The notes beneath the pieces were generated by a model. It saw nothing but the letters and a program-made list of their open reading frames with translations. It made no database searches and was not told the origin of the DNA. Below are positions 62,120 to 64,000 of a stretch of DNA of 64,000 bases, one piece after another. Each line of letters starts with the position of its first letter. Position 1 is the first letter of the stretch. The DNA is from DAOUJH01 sp965248955 (GTDB lineage Bacteria > Chloroflexota > Dehalococcoidia > Lucifugimonadales > QGNO01), in contig OZ252212.1 in NCBI GenBank assembly GCA_965248955.1, positions 868,001 through 932,000 on the forward strand, written 5' to 3'. The position numbers and the translations under genes are program-made.

Positions 62120-63418
62120 CTACGTGGATACATTCTGATTTTGGGGCACGGGCTGCTTGGCCAAAAGGGCCAACACGCCTGCCAGCAGATAGCAAGCCAC
62201 GAATACCTGCAAAGCAATGGTGTAATCACCCTTCAAGTCGAAGAGAAATCCGGCTAGGAGGGGACCCCCCGCATTGGAGACAAGATTGAAAGGCAAGACA
62301 ATGCCATTGATGCTGCCCAGGAACTTCCGTCCATAGTAGTTAGCCCAGACAAGCGTGGTCATCATCACGTAAGCGCCCCGGAACAGGCCGTAGACCACGG
62401 CGAAGGCGTACAACAACGTTGCGTTGGTACTCCATAGCAGAAGCAACACTCCTGCAGCGCTACCAAACATGATTACAGTGACCACGTACCGTATCGGGAC
62501 CAGGTCGGAGAGAATTCCAAACCCAATCCGTGAAACTCCAGATAAAATCGCCCAGATGCTCAAGGCCGTTGCCGCCTGCGCTGCCGTAAAGCCCATGTCG
62601 GTAATATGTGGTACCTGATGAGCCAGAACCCCTGAAAGGGCAAGCCCCCCCGCGTTGAACATGAGAAGCAACAACCAGAAGGTTGGTGTTCGTACTGCTT
62701 GAGATCTGGTCCACTCCGGCTCGGATGGCCCAAGTTCCTGGGCCGCCGCTTGGCCTGGTGCCCGGTCATCATCTTTAGAGAACCCGTCAGGCTTCAACCC
62801 ATAGTCCTCAGGTTGCCTGCGCATCAGCAAAGAAACAGGGGCAACCACAGCTGTGGTTACGATGCCTAATACCACCCAGGTGGCACGCCAGTCAATTGAA
62901 TCGATCATGACTTCCACTAAGGGTACCAACAAGGCCACGCTTAACCCCACACCCAAATCCGCGATACCCAACGCTCTTCCACGTCTTCGGACAAACCATT
63001 TGGAAACCGCGGTGCCGGTGACCAAGTTGCCAATACAAACGAAGCAGACGGAGCCAATGAGGCCATACAAAAGGTAGAATTGCCAGAGTTCCGTAATCAG
63101 TGCTAACCCCGCCGTGGCTAGACCTGCAGTGACAGCCCCCCAAAAAACGAATGGACGGGCGCCCCAGGCATCTACCTTTGGGCCAATGAAAGGGGCGGGA
63201 AGAACAATGGCAACGGAGCGTAGCGACAACGCACCCGACATAGCGCCTCGGGACCATCCCAAGCTCTCACTCATGGGCTTGAAGAAGAAGCCAATGACAA
63301 CCAGGCCCACGGCGCCGAACATTCCATTGCCCAGAAAAGCCCCGGCTACTACGCCCCAGCCAGGGTATATGGTCGACCTTCGACGCGCTCCGGTGTTCGG
63401 ATCGCGGTTACCCAACAA
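62120..63418 (-). CDS. MFS transporter (OFA/monocarboxylate-type)
   Basis: This 432-residue MFS protein has YPGWGVVAGAFLGNGMFGAVG, a GPKVDAWGARP loop and a long cytoplasmic central loop (about 200-235) between helices 6 and 7. The second half includes GILSDLVPIRYVVTV. The layout is like the oxalate/formate or monocarboxylate family rather than the EntS-type proteins here. It may move small organic acids. It is upstream of the previous MFS gene. Confidence 0.88.
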   Translation of the reverse strand: MLGNRDPNTGARRRSTIYPGWGVVAGAFLGNGMFGAVGLVVIGFFFKPMSESLGWSRGAMSGALSLRSVAIVLPAPFIGPKVDAWGARPFVFWGAVTAGLATAGLALITELWQFYLLYGLIGSVCFVCIGNLVTGTAVSKWFVRRRGRALGIADLGVGLSVALLVPLVEVMIDSIDWRATWVVLGIVTTAVVAPVSLLMRRQPEDYGLKPDGFSKDDDRAPGQAAAQELGPSEPEWTRSQAVRTPTFWLLLLMFNAGGLALSGVLAHQVPHITDMGFTAAQAATALSIWAILSGVSRIGFGILSDLVPIRYVVTVIMFGSAAGVLLLLWSTNATLLYAFAVVYGLFRGAYVMMTTLVWANYYGRKFLGSINGIVLPFNLVSNAGGPLLAGFLFDLKGDYTIALQVFVACYLLAGVLALLAKQPVPQNQNVST

Positions 63419-63526
63419 CTTGCATCTCTGTGTAACCTTAGAATTGGTTCGCTAGCTCAGAAATCAGCCCCATGTACAATTTAGGCAGACTCCGTAAACT
63501 GCCAATCCGCCTCACCTTTTGTCTCC

Positions 63527-64000
63527 TTATCTGGCTTCGAAAGGCCCCCAGACCACAGGAGAGCCTTCCTTCACCATCAACTGACCCTTAGCGTAAACTC
63601 TGTCGACATTCAAATCGGGATTCAGGACAACCAAGTCAGCATCGGCTCCAGAAGCGATGCGACCTTTTCGACGTAGATTCAGGACATGAGCTGGACTGGA
63701 AGTAACCGTTTCCAGGGCTGTAGACACGGGAACGTTCTCCTCTTCAACCAGGGCCTGCACCGTTTCCAGAAGACTGCTTATGGGAGCCACGGACACGTCC
63801 ACAATGTTGCCCGCGTCGTCGCGGCGCACGGAGTTGCCGTTGCCATCAGAGCTGATAGTGATCTGGTCGGCCGATACACCTGCATCAAGCAGTGACTTGA
63901 CGGCGCTGCTAGCAGGTGGACGCTCGGCAGGCCGGGCGGCAGAAGTAGCGGTGACATCCACGCACCCCCCGGCTTTGGCGTAGGCCTTGGCTTGGTCCAG
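63527..64000 (-). CDS. Isoaspartyl-dipeptidase-like amidohydrolase, C-terminal part
   Basis: The frame runs open to the window edge on the minus strand and ends at 63527. The visible 157 residues include ITISSDGNGNSV, with the metal-ligand Asp, and the C-terminal LNLRRKGRIASGADADLVVL and DRVYAKGQLMVKEG. This fits IadA (beta-aspartyl dipeptidase), which repairs isoaspartyl residues or hydrolyses related dipeptides. The N-terminal half and most metal ligands lie beyond the window. It follows the upstream MFS genes by about 109 bp and may share their operon. Confidence 0.75.
   Translation of the reverse strand: MDQAKAYAKAGGCVDVTATSAARPAERPPASSAVKSLLDAGVSADQITISSDGNGNSVRRDDAGNIVDVSVAPISSLLETVQALVEEENVPVSTALETVTSSPAHVLNLRRKGRIASGADADLVVLNPDLNVDRVYAKGQLMVKEGSPVVWGPFEAR

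Noticed and set aside
1..64000. CRISPR array
   Set aside because: No regularly spaced direct repeats were seen. The dispersed repeats are irregularly placed and intergenic, and no cas genes are present.

Overview
The window is GC-rich, gene-dense DNA from what looks like an uncultured Chloroflexota bacterium, most plausibly of the Dehalococcoidia/SAR202 type. This is inferred from gene content, not from a marker gene. The pointers are a fused transaldolase-glucose-6-phosphate isomerase inside an oxidative pentose-phosphate operon, many MFS exporters, several large two-domain MaoC/FAS1-like dehydratases, a luciferase-like (F420-type) oxidoreductase, an orphan xanthine-dehydrogenase-type molybdenum subunit, lutABC, CaiB/BaiF and M20 enzymes, and a dense population of short dispersed repeats. 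No rRNA is present. There are two tRNAs (Asn-GTT, Gly-TCC).

Layout. 1-9.4 kb: the end of a peptide ABC transporter operon and a PhzF protein, a reverse operon of LLM oxidoreductase, methyltransferase and aldo/keto reductase, a Gal80-like Gfo/Idh protein, then a two-gene cassette of a three-Cys-motif (DUF5131) protein and its TcmP partner. 9.4-12.7 kb: M24 peptidase, a two-subunit MaoC dehydratase, a Panacea/RelE-type toxin-antitoxin pair and a newly read 40-codon gene. 12.9-19.4 kb: tal-pgi, VOC protein, gnd, zwf and pgl, a complete route from glucose-6-phosphate into the pentose phosphate pathway. 19.5-33 kb: two identical 1034-bp IS30 copies bracketing MFS genes, the molybdenum enzyme with a MoaD-like protein and gamma carbonic anhydrase, and the first large MaoC paralogue. 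33-42.8 kb: DMT and MFS transporters, two more large MaoC paralogues separated by an HNH nuclease gene, and a DNA methylase gene split by a frameshifted MFS gene. 43-51.6 kb: peroxiredoxin, DUF502, a structured-RNA candidate, lutABC, glycerate kinase, a membrane protein, an M20 hydrolase and a CoA-transferase. 51.7-54.95 kb: an accessory stretch between the two tRNA genes, full of remnants. 55-64 kb: a giant Asp-box protein, CapA, a DUF1989 protein, two MFS transporters and the C-terminal part of an isoaspartyl-dipeptidase-like amidohydrolase.

The best candidate for a poorly described system is the DUF5131-TcmP pair (7.3-9.35 kb). A Cys-cluster protein is translationally coupled to a protein with methyltransferase-like motifs, and a perfect 14-bp inverted repeat lies just upstream. 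The most informative genome-dynamics signals are the IS30 copies, whose transposase reading frame has no stop codon inside the element, the split methylase, the truncated MFS duplicate beside a DUF4389 gene, a 205-bp nested palindrome next to one IS30 copy, and an unclassified structured RNA upstream of lutABC.
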